This document shows, one piece after another, positions 53,807-64,000 of a DNA stretch of 64,000 nucleotides. Made by a program: the position numbers and the translations under genes. The notes under the pieces are model-generated. The model was not told where the DNA came from. It ran no database searches and worked only from the letters and a program-made list of their open reading frames with translations. Position 1 is the stretch's first letter, and the number at the start of each line of letters is the position of its first letter. Location: positions 1,984,001-2,048,000 of the forward strand of contig JABYQQ010000006.1 in NCBI GenBank assembly GCA_022605405.1, read 5' to 3'. The DNA comes from Earliella scabrosa. Taxonomy: Eukaryota; Basidiomycota; Agaricomycetes; Polyporales; Polyporaceae.

Positions 53807-55531
53807 ATGAACGCTTTCTCCTCCGACCCCACCAACACCCATCGTCCCGCGCGCCGCGCCGACCCCGCGCACGCTCCCCCTCCAGGAGATGTATGGGGAG
53901 CCAAAGAGGTAAGGCTGGACTATTCGCTCGCAATTGTTCTTTGTCTGATTTCGTTATCAAAGGGAAGCCGCTTCACTTGGCAGTGCTGCATGGCGGACTC
54001 TCAAAAAATACTCCAATTCGATCATCAAACCGACACGTTTGTGGTGAACAAGACGCCGACAGCGGGCCGAGTGTCGCGTTACAATCCTTACAGACGTCTC
54101 GTACGTTGCCGTCCTTGCTGTGATGACTGGTGACTCACCCATGCCACAGTTTGACCACATTCGCGCTGTACCCTCGCAGCGGCCAACAGGAGGCGCGGCT
54201 GCGCCAGGTGTCGAAGACCCACAGGTACGTCCTGGTAATTACTTCAACTCCGTACCTGCACAGCGCTGAATCGCGTCTGGTCGACGTCGTAGGGTCGAGA
54301 TCCTCCCGCACCTCCCTCACAATCCGCCCTCACCACGTACAACTCGCCGGCGCTTGCCCAGCACTCCAAGCCAGCCCTCGGTCATGGAAGGGTAGCGGGT
54401 GGTGATCAGTGGGTCGCGGGAGCAGCTGTCGGCGCGTGGAGCGCGCCTCCTCCTGATACGCCACAGAACGTGGATGGCGCAATGGGGCAGGCAATCACCA
54501 ACAAGCCCTTACCGTACCGGTGCCCCACGCTCAACGCTCGAGCTCCAGACACAGCAGCGCATGGCTCAGGTGTGGGTTCTGCTTCCCTCAACACTGCCAC
54601 CCTTCCCTCTTCTACCGTCGTTGGCGGTGGTCGTGTTCCTGGGAATACCCTCGTTTACCCCTCGGGCGCTCCCGCCCCTCCCGCCATGCGTTCCAATCCA
54701 TCAGCTGCGGCGGCTTCGACGACCCCACGAGCCCCTGGGCCCGGTCATGCGTCTCGAATGCATGGTCCTCCGAGTTCAGTCCGCCTGAACGGTGGCGGCC
54801 CTGGAGGGGCTCCGTACAATGCATTGCCGCCTGGCGTGTATTTCTATGGGTCTTCTTCTGCTCAGACTGCGCCCGCGAAACCGTCTGGGGACACTATTCC
54901 CGGCGAGCAAGCGCATGAAGGCGCGGCTCCCGGCAGCGCCGTCGCTTACGAGGCATGCGCATCGGTCAGCAATGCTATGCCGTCACATGGTACCATTGCA
55001 CCTCCACCCGGAAGCGCTCCCCGTCGATCGGTTGGTGGTGCGCAGACCTATGGGGCTCACGGCGGTAACGTGTCACAGAGCGCTGCTACCCCAGGCATTA
55101 CCAATCCCGTCCTTGGTCCCGCGGGGCAAGCCTACCCAGTCGCGACCGGCAGTCACACATCTCACGCTGCTGGTGCCCCTGCTGTCGCATCTGGTCCCAT
55201 GTATTCATCGGAAACCTACCCCCAGTTACATAGCGCTGCTGCTCCCGGTGGTGCTCAGCCCGTCCATGGTCCAACCGGGCAAGCGTACCCAGTCGCGAAC
55301 AGCAGTCACACTTTTCATGCCGCTAGTAGCCCTGCTGCGGCGTCTGGTCACGTCTACTCATCGGATGCCTACCCACAGCAACAAGATGGGCAGCACGGGG
55401 AGAACGAGAACTGGCAGACGAATAGCTATGAGGTGAGCTCCCTCTATATCCATCGAAGATCCTAGAGCTGACGACTCCCTCAGAACGGTGAGATGTGGCA
55501 GACCGGTCACGTCGAGCACCACGCGGGTTAG
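53807..55531 (+). CDS. Low-complexity protein truncated by a MITE
   Basis: Exons 53807-53908, 53963-54100, 54150-54224, 54362-55432 and 55484-55531 in exact phase, 477 residues. The only ordered part is short: TWQCCMADSQKILQFDH, TFVVNKTPTAGRVSRYNPY. The rest is rich in Ala, Gly, Ser, Pro, Thr and His. A repeat of about 50 residues occurs twice near the C terminus (GPAGQAYPVATGSHTSHA... and GPTGQAYPVANSSHTFHA...). The protein now ends ...EHHAG followed by TAG, and that TAG is made of the first three bases of a transposable element inserted in the last exon. On the far side of the insertion the same frame continues for 12 codons (starting DAVLAGF) to TGA. Function unknown; the composition suits a disordered scaffold or cell-surface protein. 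Confidence 0.75.
55521..55528. repeat. Target-site duplication, left copy (acgcgggt)
   Basis: Identical to 56245-56252 on the other side of the MITE. Eight bases is the length made by hAT transposases. Confidence 0.9.
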
Positions 55532-56244
55532 TGTTGTAAAGTCAGGTCCTAGGACCGGTCAGAACCCGAAAAATAACCTGACCCAACTTAAAAAAACCGG
55601 ACCAGAACCGGAAAATAATCGGTCGAGTCATCGGTTCAGGTCGAGTTATTTTTGGCGGCCACATATCAGAACCGGTCCATAACCGGTTCGAACCGGTCAT
55701 GACCGACTGTCAATAGTATCCCATATTGTAGCCAATAATCCTACGATTCCAACGGTATATAACACTATATATTTTGAATGAGAACTGAGGGTGCTAGAAT
55801 CAAAATAAACTTGCCCATTTTGGGACAGATAGACTGTCTTTCGGGCTGACAAATGCCAACAAACCCAATCTGGCAACCTAGGCGCCGGTTCAAGCGCCTA
55901 AGCGCCCGCGGAGAACTCCGAAAACAAACCATCTGTCCCAATATGGGCAAGTTTATTTTGAACATAGCATGTTCAGTTTTGATCTAAAACATATAGTTAT
56001 ATATACCGTTTGATTCCCACGGCTCCGGGCTACGATTTGACAAAAACATCAATTTTCAGCATAGCCACTTCACAATCGGTTCAGGACCGGTTATAACCGA
56101 GAACCGGACCGAGGTTCGGTCAGGTTGTAGTAGAACCGAACATTCGGTCCGGTTCTCTCAAACTGAACCGGTCAGGTCCGGTCGAAAGTCCGGTTATCTC
56201 CGGAGAGGTCAAATAACCGGACTTGACCGGACTTTACAACACTA
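55529..56244. mobile_element. hAT-like MITE, 716 bp
   Basis: Flanked by a perfect 8-bp duplication acgcgggt and bounded by perfect 15-bp inverted ends (tagtgttgtaaagtc and its complement) that extend imperfectly through GGTC/ACCGG-rich sequence. TAG-starting ends and an 8-bp duplication are established hAT features. No transposase frame inside, so it is non-autonomous. Its interior is full of aaccgg/ggttcg words in both orientations and would fold into a long hairpin. Perfect target copies imply a fairly young insertion. Confidence 0.9.
55801..55960. repeat. Foldback nested inside the hAT-like MITE
   Basis: 30-bp arms caaaataaacttgcccattt... (55801-55830) and its inverse (55931-55960) with one mismatch enclose 100 bp. 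The AT-rich sequence differs from the GC-containing MITE arms, so this may be a second, Tc1/mariner-like MITE that jumped into the first. No unambiguous duplication beside it beyond a possible TA. Confidence 0.7.
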
Positions 56245-56252
56245 ACGCGGGT
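56245..56252. repeat. Target-site duplication, right copy (acgcgggt)
   Basis: Second copy of the 8-bp target site; the broken exon continues from here. Confidence 0.9.
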
Positions 56253-56595
56253 GATGCTGTGCTGGCAGGTTTCGACGAGTGGCTACATTGAGGGCGGCGG
56301 AGAGGTAAAGGCGTGCATGGCGGAGACACTGCACACAGGATCTAAGTACTTGTAACATATATGATGTGCATTAGGCGAACGAACGAACAATGGCTAGAAC
56401 TAACGACTCGTGTCTCCCACATGCCGGTGATGAGTACGCCGTCGGCCCATTGGGTATATACTGAGAAGGATCTCGGCTAGCGCTTGTGCAACAGAACTCG
56501 ACTCTCGTTGGCAAGTCCCGTAAGGGGATTACCTTAGATGACAGTCGGCGAGTTTGTGCTGTATAAATGCTACCACTGAAAGTTCCCTAGCTGCT

Positions 56596-57672
56596 ATGCC
56601 ATTTATTCGCGCCCTCGCTAGTATTGTCTTCTCACTTGTCCGCTTCGCTGCCGTGGTGGTATCAAAGTCTATCGTCGAGATCCGTTATACACTCTTCCTC
56701 AATGCTCGAGCAGCGTGGTACATTGCACGTCATACGGGCATCTATATCAATCGTAGTCCCGTCATGACTGCGTTGTCGCTATTGATACTCCTGGCTGTCG
56801 ATACATCCAATTTGATCGGCATAGGTATGATTCAGTCGCAGCTAACTGTGATAGAGTCCCTCAACTCACAATATACCATCAGACCTTCATGCATTGTCCC
56901 GGGAGATTGTTCATCCCGTGATGTATTGGAGAGGTAAATAATGTACTACTGCTCGCCCTCAAGTGTTATTGTTAACGCTATATTGGAAGAGCTCCCGCAT
57001 CGTGTCTTGGAGCTGGAGCAAACCATTTATTTACACTTGCAACTCGACTCAGTCGGCGTAGCTGACTATGCGCTTGGAAGTGCAGGAGCGCACATTGTGG
57101 ATTCTCTGACCTCACCAACGTACACCGGTCACCTCGTCCAACAGAAGTCATATCTTTCGGGAGCAGCGCTTCAGATCAAGCCTCCAATGCTTGCTCTTAT
57201 GCCGGAAGTACACTCCGGCTACTGCTGGGCAATGGCGGGCTCCAGAGGTACCCTTGGGGTGATGTTAGCCCACACGATAATCCCACACTCGTTCACGATC
57301 GACCACGTCGCCAAGCCTCTATCACTACAGTACAGTAGTGCACCCAAGGAGGTTGAAGTATGGGCTCTTGTAGAGAGGGCTGGCGGCTTACCAAACGAGT
57401 CACTACCAACCTGCCGTGGCTCAGAGCTGTTGCATCGTCGAGGGAGCAAGTACCAAGACACTACGTTTATTCGACTAGTCAACTTCACATACGACATCCA
57501 CGCCAGTCGTCCAACACAAACGTTTTTCCTTCAGGATTCCATAAGGAGTCAGAATATCCCTATAGAAGTTGTGGTCTTCCGATTCAAGAGCAACTGGGGT
57601 CACGACCCCTACACGTGCATTTACCGAGTACGAGCCCATGGCGAAAATGTCAGCAACATGGAGGAGGACTAG
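56596..57672 (+). CDS. SUN-domain protein
   Basis: Predicted membrane protein with a C-terminal SUN domain. The first exon (from ATG 56596) encodes a hydrophobic N terminus with a membrane segment (TALSLLILLAVDTSNLIGIG). An intron whose exact borders were not fixed (between about 56910 and 57000) leads to the second part. There a helix (EELPHRVLELEQTIYLHL) precedes the SUN fold: ADYALGSAGAHIVDSLTSPT, GYCWAMAGSRGTLGVMLAHT, IIPHSFTIDHVAKPLS, SSAPKEVEVWALVER, FTYDIHASRPTQTFFLQD, and the closing VVVFRFKSNWGHDPYTCIYR-V-HG motif. SUN proteins span the inner nuclear membrane and join KASH proteins to form LINC bridges. Mushrooms carry many diverged copies like this one; the domain here is complete. 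Confidence 0.83.
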
Positions 57673-58512
57673 TTACGTCAGAATCCTGTAGTGCAGTGTC
57701 CAATTACCGTACACTAATGGAGTCTTCAGCCGAGCACGCTTATAAATATTGATATTGCCACTGATCAAGCGCTGGGCGTTGAGTAGGTGTCGACGAGAAA
57801 GGCAGGTGTGCCACGAGGTTGCTCGGGGCTCGGGCCGGACAGAGTGTACATGTGGGGTCGTTCGCTGGTGACTCAACCCTATACCTACTCTCAAACTCGA
57901 CCCATTCCACTCCCTAGACCAGAAAGATGGTCTTGGTCATACGTACTTCGTGGGAAGACCCTCCTGTCTAGAGTCAAGGGCTGAAGACCGCTCAATGCGA
58001 TGGGCAAGCGTGGACTTTGGCCAGTAGGACAAGGGTAACGACGGAGAGGATTACAGGGATCTAGGTGCGGACACAACTCTAAGGTGTCTCCCTTGATACT
58101 CTTTTCCAGGACTACAAGGGGGTAATTCGAGCGCGTTGCTGTCACACAACGTGGTATGTACATCCTCTTCCCCTCCGGTTCCCGATGGGTGACTCGGAGC
58201 TCACACCTGTTGTTCCGATCGGGCCTGTCGCTGTCTCCTTATCCGCCACGTTAGCCTTGCACACATTATTCAATTGGGTTACGCGGGGCTTGGTCTGTCC
58301 CTGTGCTGCACGCGAAGGTCGGGGTGCTCGAACCGCTCTATCCCTCTGTTGCGTCGGCTGCCGATTTACTATCTATATGTACGTATCACACGTCAATTCC
58401 CACCCCCTGCGATCATCGTCTGCCTCTCCTCATTCTTCCATGTCCTTCCTCGGTATCTTGCGAGGCTACACGTGTGTTGAGCGGTGAGGATGCAGACGAA
58501 GGTCAACAACGT
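57673..58512. other. Gene-free spacer
   Basis: Short ORFs on both strands without supporting features. Confidence 0.45.
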
Positions 58513-59027
58513 TTATACCTTGCGAGCCTCCAAGACCGCCGCCTCGCGCAACTTGCGGAGTCGCTCCCGGAGTGAGTCCAGTCCATTCTCGATTTGGACC
58601 CAACCCTCATTGATCTCTTGTGCAGCGGCAGACATATTATCCAATTTTTCGCTAAGTTGGCGTCCATTCCTTTCGCAAAATTCTTGATTCTTCTTGAGGT
58701 CTGTCATGAGTGTAGCTGGAGAGTATTGAGTGCGAAGGCATTTCTGCGCTGCTGGAATTCTTACCCAGTAGCTCTGCGTCCGCAGACGGAGTTCCGAAGG
58801 AGTCTTGAACCCCTCCGCTACGACGTGGAGTATGAAACGGGGAGTTCAAGTGACTCCCCCTGCACGAACGTGTGAGTAGGCCTCCTTTACCCGAGCAACT
58901 GATCGTACCATTCCAGGACGCCCTCATCACGCGGGAGCTGATCATCCAGCTGCGATGGTCCGCCGGTGTCAGAATATTGGGGTGCCTTGGCTGCCGTCTT
59001 CGTTGGTGTGTGTGGAGTGGAGTCCAT
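58513..59027 (-). CDS. Small coiled-coil protein
   Basis: Likely ATG at 59027 (MDSTPHTPTKTAAKAPQYSD, disordered), a middle exon near 58750-58810 (SFGTPSADAELLG), and a last exon from about 58695 to 58513. The last exon is a clean coiled coil: TDLKKNQEFCERNGRQLSEK, LDNMSAAAQEINEGWVQIEN, GLDSLRERLRKLREAAVLEA. The last junction (GTAAGA donor, CTCCAG acceptor) is in phase; the first intron is not resolved exactly. Same architecture as the small genes at 24.0, 26.7 and 32.6 kb. Function unknown. Confidence 0.5.
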
Positions 59028-59297
59028 TGCTGTGGTCTGGGAGCTGTCCACGACGGAATTTCAGTGTCGGTTATATACACGGTCAGAATACCAGTACAAA
59101 AGTAGGTTCACTCACATTCCAGGACATTCCCATTGAAGGAAATTCTACTTTACTACTTCCCCATCCCCGTATCGCAACCGAAAAGGGAAGTGAGACTTAC
59201 TCCGCTACTTCTCTGTTCAGAATCGCTGTGCGTATAAAAGGTGCGCATGCTGAACGCCGCGGTCACGCTGAAAAGACTCTCGTGATCGGTTGGGACT

Positions 59298-61077
59298 ATG
59301 GCCAATGCTTCCGGATCCTCGTCTCGTGCGGGGACGGAGGGCTGGGACACACCGTCTGACGCCCAATCCCACGTGTCTCTCAAGGTCGTCGCTCCATCGC
59401 ACCCACCGCGCCGTAGTGGTCGACACCTTTCACTTCTTGAAAAGGAGCAGATAATCTATACTGGTCGTGGAAGTGCGGTGAACGAAGGTGAGTCTTTCGC
59501 TCGATTTTACGCGTTCGTGCGCATGGTCTCTTCCATGCGTTGCTCCGTGTACCCTGATCGCCTCGTGGTTTGGCCCCCGCCATGCCAGGAGGTGATAACA
59601 TTGATGCATGAAAGATCACTGACGTTATCAGTAGACCTATCATATTCTCAATCAGTGTCGTTACCTGGAGAAAGCAAGATGTCTACAGTAAGATAGGTCA
59701 CTCATGTGCACCCGCAGTTGAACCTCACGAATCGCCAAGCAATGCTGGTTCTGTAGACAGGGCGGATATATCATGCTCTGTTTCCTCTGTCGGAAGACTG
59801 CTGGATGTGCCAGCTACGCCGGCATTCCAGGCTGTTTTCCGGCATCCAAAGAATGGATCTGTCCCTCGTGTCATGAGAGTCAGAACACGACTATCCCAGT
59901 AAGCTCTCCGTCATGTGGCCCACAGTCAGTACTTGACAATACAATCTAGTATCCAGTTCCAGTGCCGGTCGCTGGAGTGAGCCCGGATGGCATGAGTGAC
60001 ACCCCTCTCATGCTATACCAGCTATTCCTGGATAACGATCAACAGTTTAACGTTCATGCTCAATCAACGTCCATCCTCACAAGCATGGTCAGAAGCCGCT
60101 TTATTGGCAGGGTATGTTTCTCCGAGTCTCATTGCTGTTGCGATCGTGGCCTGAATGGTCTTCAGGAACACGGTCTTTTGGTTTTGGAGCGTCCGTTCAA
60201 AGACCTTGCGGATAGATCTGTCGCCACAAGACGAAAGCAAGACAGGGCCACCATGTGCGACTTCTTCAGGTAGATGGCAAGGAAATTTCTAGATCTGTGC
60301 GAGAGAACTAATGTTTTTCAGCGCTTGTCAAAGCGATGTCATCGTCGTCATCAACACTCACGCGAGCCCCCAAGATGGTGGTCTCTTATACGGAGCCAAG
60401 AAGACGACAAGCCTTGAGGCGGTACATAGCTTGTTATGATCAGGATAGTGCTCCACTCAACAGGTTGACGTTGTAGATCATCAATCGCGTCCTAGGCGAC
60501 GATTTCCCCACATCCACCTTGAGGCGTTCGGTGCTCTTTATTCTTTGCTGCGGGGGTTTTGTGCAGCACTCCCTGGGTGAGCTTCGTGCTATGAGGTACT
60601 CGTAAATATCCAGCGTTCATGCAGTTGTGAGTATTGACCACATCCAGCAAACGTTTCTCTGCAGTCTTCGCTTTCGGCGCTCCCATTCTAGACCCCATTC
60701 TAGTCACCAGTCAATTTGTGACCAGTATCGTCGACTACTACATCTTCGGACAGGAATCCTTGTTGACTGCGACCATGCGAGCCCTCAAGCAGGAAGTTAT
60801 GAAACATACAACCGTCTACATCGGCTCAGAAGGAGCAGTCAAGCGCGTAGTCGACGCCCCATGGCGGCGTAAGCCCAATGGCATCGAGATTCGGTGCTGT
60901 CAACAAGTACCGAAGTACATGGGCACCGATAGGAATGGCCAGATCAAGTTTCGTTGCCGAGTCCCTTCACATACAGGCAGGCGAACGTTCCGCGTGGAAC
61001 CTCTCTCACCTTTGAAGGGGATTCGGCAATTCTGGGGACGGCGAGGTGGATCACGATACATGCTCTCTGACTGTTGA
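59298..61077 (+). CDS. Zinc-finger protein with possible caspase/CHAT-like core
   Basis: A multi-exon gene. The ATG at 59298 opens MANASGSSSRAGTEGWDTPS; the next junctions are not resolved. From about 59745 a PHD-like cysteine cluster reads CWFC, LCFLC, AGC, PGC, WICPSC. Next come LMLYQLFLDNDQQFNVHAQS, MVRSRFIGR, EHGLLVLERPFKDLADRS and CDFFR. A strand-loop block SDVIVVINTHASPQDGGLLY follows near 60320, then LFILCCGGFVQHS near 60530, and VFAFGAPILDPILVTSQFVT through VMKHTTVYIG near 60670-60800. The C-terminal exon ends at 61077 after a Cys/Arg-rich region. Splice sites from 59900 on keep frame. Proteins of this layout are widespread in Agaricomycetes without assigned function. The NTHA...G and CCGG blocks resemble the His and Cys positions of caspase/CHAT peptidases, an untested inference. 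Confidence 0.6.
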
Positions 61078-62990
61078 GTTGCGCTATATATGTAATGCAT
61101 CTATGGGCTCCAGTTACAATGAAGATGTCTAGTTCCCATCACACGTTCGAATGGTGCCTCGATGAACGCAAGGGTCAGGTTGAAGAGGACAATACGCCTC
61201 CAACTCCAAGGCAGGTCGCGCGCGAGTGGAGGGAGATAAAGGGAGTTGTGAAATGGCGGTAGGTGCGTAGTATACAATGGACACTCAACACAACTCTCTA
61301 CAAGAGACTAGCGAAATCGGGCTCAAGTCCCTCAATCTCTGGAGCATGCCCGGAGCAACGTGCGAGGTGCGCAACACTCTTCGCTTCAAAGCTTCACAGG
61401 AAGCGACGTATGACGACTGCACCTGTGCTCTCACGAGGACGTCCGACGGAATCTGCCATGACTAGATCTCCCGAAGAGATATCGGTGGGTCTGAGGGCCC
61501 GGGACATGTGCAACCGTGCGGTGAATCCATCCGTTGCGTCGAAGATCCTGTTGATGAACGGGGAGACCATTGAGTCTCAACCCCAAGAGCGTGAAGGGAT
61601 AACTCACCGGAAGTGTAGGGGTAGAATAGACGGCCGTAATAGCGTGAAGGATAACAGGAAGCCCGCAGGCTGCGGGGCTGGAGAACAGACGGCCCTGAAG
61701 GTTGAGGAGTGACGTCACAGCGCGCATCAGGGAACTGGCGGGGGGATGCTCATAAGTGATCATCTACATCTGCATATAATAAAGTGGGTCAGCGTATATA
61801 TCCAGGTAAAGGCAGACGGTCGAGGACCGTATGGCCAGTTCACCGGTGTTCAGCTCGGGGCGCGCGGATGCCCGGCCCAGATCTCGCGCGCGCAGCAATA
61901 TGATCAAGCGAGGACAGGTCCGACGCGCGAGACGGTCGGGAGTGAGCATACGTGAGCGGCGCCGACGCGCGCGGTGTCCATACGTGGTCTTGTTGCGCGG
62001 GTTGACTAAGTGTAACGGTTCGTGGCCGAGGGAGGACGAGGACGAGAGACGGGAGGCGGGAGACGAGGCGCGGGCGCGTTACGAGACGTTGGGCAGTTGC
62101 AGGCCGCTCGCCACGCCACGTGGCCATCCTTCAACTTGTCTTATTTCTTCCTTGTCGCACACATCGAGCGAGCAAATATTCCGCACATGCGTCCCCTTTT
62201 CTTCGAGAGTGCTCGAGGGCTGTCTATACTCGCTACATGCAGTGGCGAGGCGTGGGTGCACAACGACGCTGCCCCCGGATTCCGCACTGCGCTGCCAATG
62301 GTGGCCCATCATGACAGATGACCGCCAAATACTACATATTCGTCAGGTCTCCTTGGAGGCCTGAACGATTCCGGCACTTCCATCAAGGTGAGCAAACGCG
62401 TCTCCTTGAAACTGACCTCGTCCGTTGCACCGATCAATCGATTGTACGCACGCTACGGACGTACTGATTCGTTGTACAGATATCCTGCTACTCGTTCGCC
62501 TGGAGGGCGGTGAGAAATGCCATACTCGAACTGCATCGCCATCAATTCGGGAGCGGTCCTGACCCGCTCACAATTCATCTCGACGAGGGACCAGACACGA
62601 CGAGACGGCGCGCTCACGTTGAATTTGCCGTGGCTGTTCCAAGTCGCATGGTCGTCATCCAGGCATGTTCACGCCCTTGGAGCGTTATTCGTTGGTGAGC
62701 CAATCTCTACCGCGCTCCCAGTCACCTTTGGTACAGTGTACATCGTACCTCCTTACCGTGTTCCATTACTTGCCCGTCGTCATCGCACGTCGCCTGAAGC
62801 ATGTCCTGACCGTGTACATCAGCTCTTGCGTGGGTGCTATACAGAACAGGTTCGTCTCGACCTCCAGATCAGGTCATCCATCGAAAACAACACATCAGCC
62901 CCATGAACACCCGCCGTGGGCAATGACGGTATGCGTGGATGTTCACCGGTATGTAGCGCTGTATCCGTGTTTGACCGGTCATGACAACAC
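61078..62990. other. Region without a firm gene
   Basis: A small ORF at 61112-61262 (MKMSSSHHTFEWCLDERKGQ) may be real. On the minus strand 61400-61730 shows a protein-like pair of exons (ATDGFTARLHMSRALRPTDI near 61500) without a start. Between 61800 and 62990 nothing convincing was found on either strand. Confidence 0.35.
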
Positions 62991-62991
62991 A

Positions 62992-63506
62992 CGTCCGGGT
63001 GTCTTCTCCGCCGTCCTCCTTGTTGCCCTCTCCGCCGCCACCTTCGGCTACGCCCAGACCATGACCGGCGGTGATGGTGTCTTCGTGTCGTACCTGTGCT
63101 CTTTGAGACATGTTTGCTGACTCTCGTGGACTCGCAGCCACCTTCTACAACGCCGGCACTGGATCGTGCGGGTTCTTCAACACGGACACCGACTTCGTTG
63201 TCGCCGTCGACGCCGCGACCATCCAGAACTTCCCTGGCGCGACCGCGAACCCGAATGCGTTAGTATCCTGCATACACGTCCTACCAACGTCCACACGAGC
63301 CGGGCCGTCTCGGAGCTCTCTCCCGCGCCCCACTCTCGTGTGATGACTATTCGCTGACTGTTGCTCTGGACAGGAACCCTATGTGTGGCCGGCAGATGGT
63401 CGTCACTGGCCCCGCACAGATAGCTCTGGTGGTCGTCCCAATGATCGTACTAACTATGTTGGGAACACCTTATCGTCATGATCAGACGCACTTGACTAGC
63501 CCCTGA
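62992..63506 (+). pseudogene. Expansin/RlpA-like secreted protein remnant
   Basis: A signal-peptide-like stretch (VFSAVLLVALSAATFGYAQ) followed, after an intron ending at about 63137, by ATFYNAGTGSCGFFNTDTDF, VVAVDAATIQNFPG and, after a second intron, NPMCGRQMVVTGPA. This is the start of the double-psi beta-barrel fold of expansin-like and RlpA-like proteins, with its Cys pair. Two faults stand out: no in-frame ATG precedes the signal sequence, and after VTGPA the barrel's second half (the usual D-x-C-x-x-C and terminal strands) is missing, replaced by a hydrophobic tail and a stop at 63504. Probably a decayed copy; a missed upstream exon could still supply the start. Confidence 0.6.
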
Positions 63507-63509
63507 GTA

Positions 63510-64000
63510 TGCTCCTTCGTTCCTACGGACACTGGTCTTGAACCATGTTTCTTCCTCCTGCTCACCGGTTGATCTATTGAGCCAGATCCTTGAAGACTTC
63601 ATCCGCCTGCCCTTCGAAGGGTCAAATGGGATCCCGGACCCCAACGGAAATAACCCGCAAATCGCGGAAACGACCCTCGCTCGTACTGCACAAGTCTGCC
63701 GGACGTTCACCGAGCCTGCCAATCGCATACTGTGGAGGTCAATACCGTCACTTCTTCCTCTATGGCTCACGCCACCCTCGATGACAATGGTCGGAAGGAC
63801 ATCCGTGGGGATTCTGCGTACGTACTCGCTTGCTCTGACAAGTACTGCAACTCCAATGTTCGTCCGGAGAGGACCAGGGGGCACGCTTCCGCATGTTCGC
63901 CTCGCTCATCCGCGAAGTCCGTCTTGACCTCTCAGGCTCCGCTGAAGCCCATCCCTCTGTCTTCGGGCACCTCGCGCACCCTCTCAACGGTGAACGATTG
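63510..64000 (+). CDS. F-box-like protein, cut by right edge
   Basis: Open frame beginning near 63510 with an F-box-type sequence: PVDLLSQILEDFIRLPFEG, LARTAQVCRTFTEPANRILW, RSIPSLLPLW, which is the common Agaricomycete F-box pattern (L..IL......L......VCR.F..PA...LW..L..L.PL). After a probable intron near 63790-63890 the frame resumes with FRMFASLIREVRLDLSGSAE and HLAHPLNGERL and runs off the window. The start codon was not located; no ATG precedes the F-box in this frame, so a short upstream exon is likely. Confidence 0.6.

Overview
The window is nuclear DNA of a filamentous basidiomycete fungus, most likely an Agaricomycete. The coding regions are interrupted by many short introns (about 45-75 bp, GTRNGT...YAG). 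The core genes include a divergent histone H2A/H2B pair. The repeats and gene families (Plavaka and KDZ transposases, TET/JBP dioxygenase, DUF6698, expanded F-box, BTB and SUN proteins) are typical of mushroom-forming fungi. All identifications were made by eye from translated sequence; splice sites were chosen by frame, phase and consensus.

Layout. 1-5.7 kb: a Plavaka-type transposase gene running off the left edge and a divergently transcribed DUF6698 gene. 7.2-9.2 kb: a tandem pair of secreted DUF3237 proteins. 10.3-19.3 kb: a conserved housekeeping block with a two-RRM, Q-rich RNA-binding protein, histones H2A and H2B sharing a promoter with inverted MluI-box motifs, and an intronless F-box protein. 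20-35.4 kb: an accessory-like block of small genes. Recognisable ones are a RING protein, a BTB protein, a PCL-type cyclin and a decayed aldo-keto reductase. Mixed with them are several unrecognised small proteins that end in helical, coiled-coil-like segments.

35.8-48.2 kb: the main find, a nearly complete 12.5 kb KDZ-class DNA transposon. It is bounded by 73-bp degenerate terminal inverted repeats whose three conserved islands keep identical spacing at both ends. It carries five genes: a 916-aa KDZ-associated protein, a 381-aa protein with RNase H1-N/viroplasmin-like modules, a 217-aa unknown protein, a TET/JBP-family 2OG-Fe(II) dioxygenase with intact HxD...H...R motifs, and the transposase itself with an N-terminal CxC2 cysteine cluster. 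The transposase and the predicted DNA-base-modifying enzyme are head to head, so a shared control region is likely. A segment duplicated on both sides of the element (about 33.9 and 48.6 kb), a degenerate tandem repeat (48.9-50 kb) and a gene related to the C terminus of the 916-aa protein (50.3-52.7 kb) lie nearby.

53.8-64 kb: a low-complexity protein gene whose present stop codon is supplied by a 716-bp hAT-like MITE with a perfect 8-bp target-site duplication and a second foldback nested inside it; a SUN-domain protein; another small coiled-coil protein; a zinc-finger protein with a possible caspase/CHAT-like His/Cys pair; an expansin-like remnant; and an F-box-like gene cut by the right edge. 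No rRNA, tRNA or CRISPR was seen.
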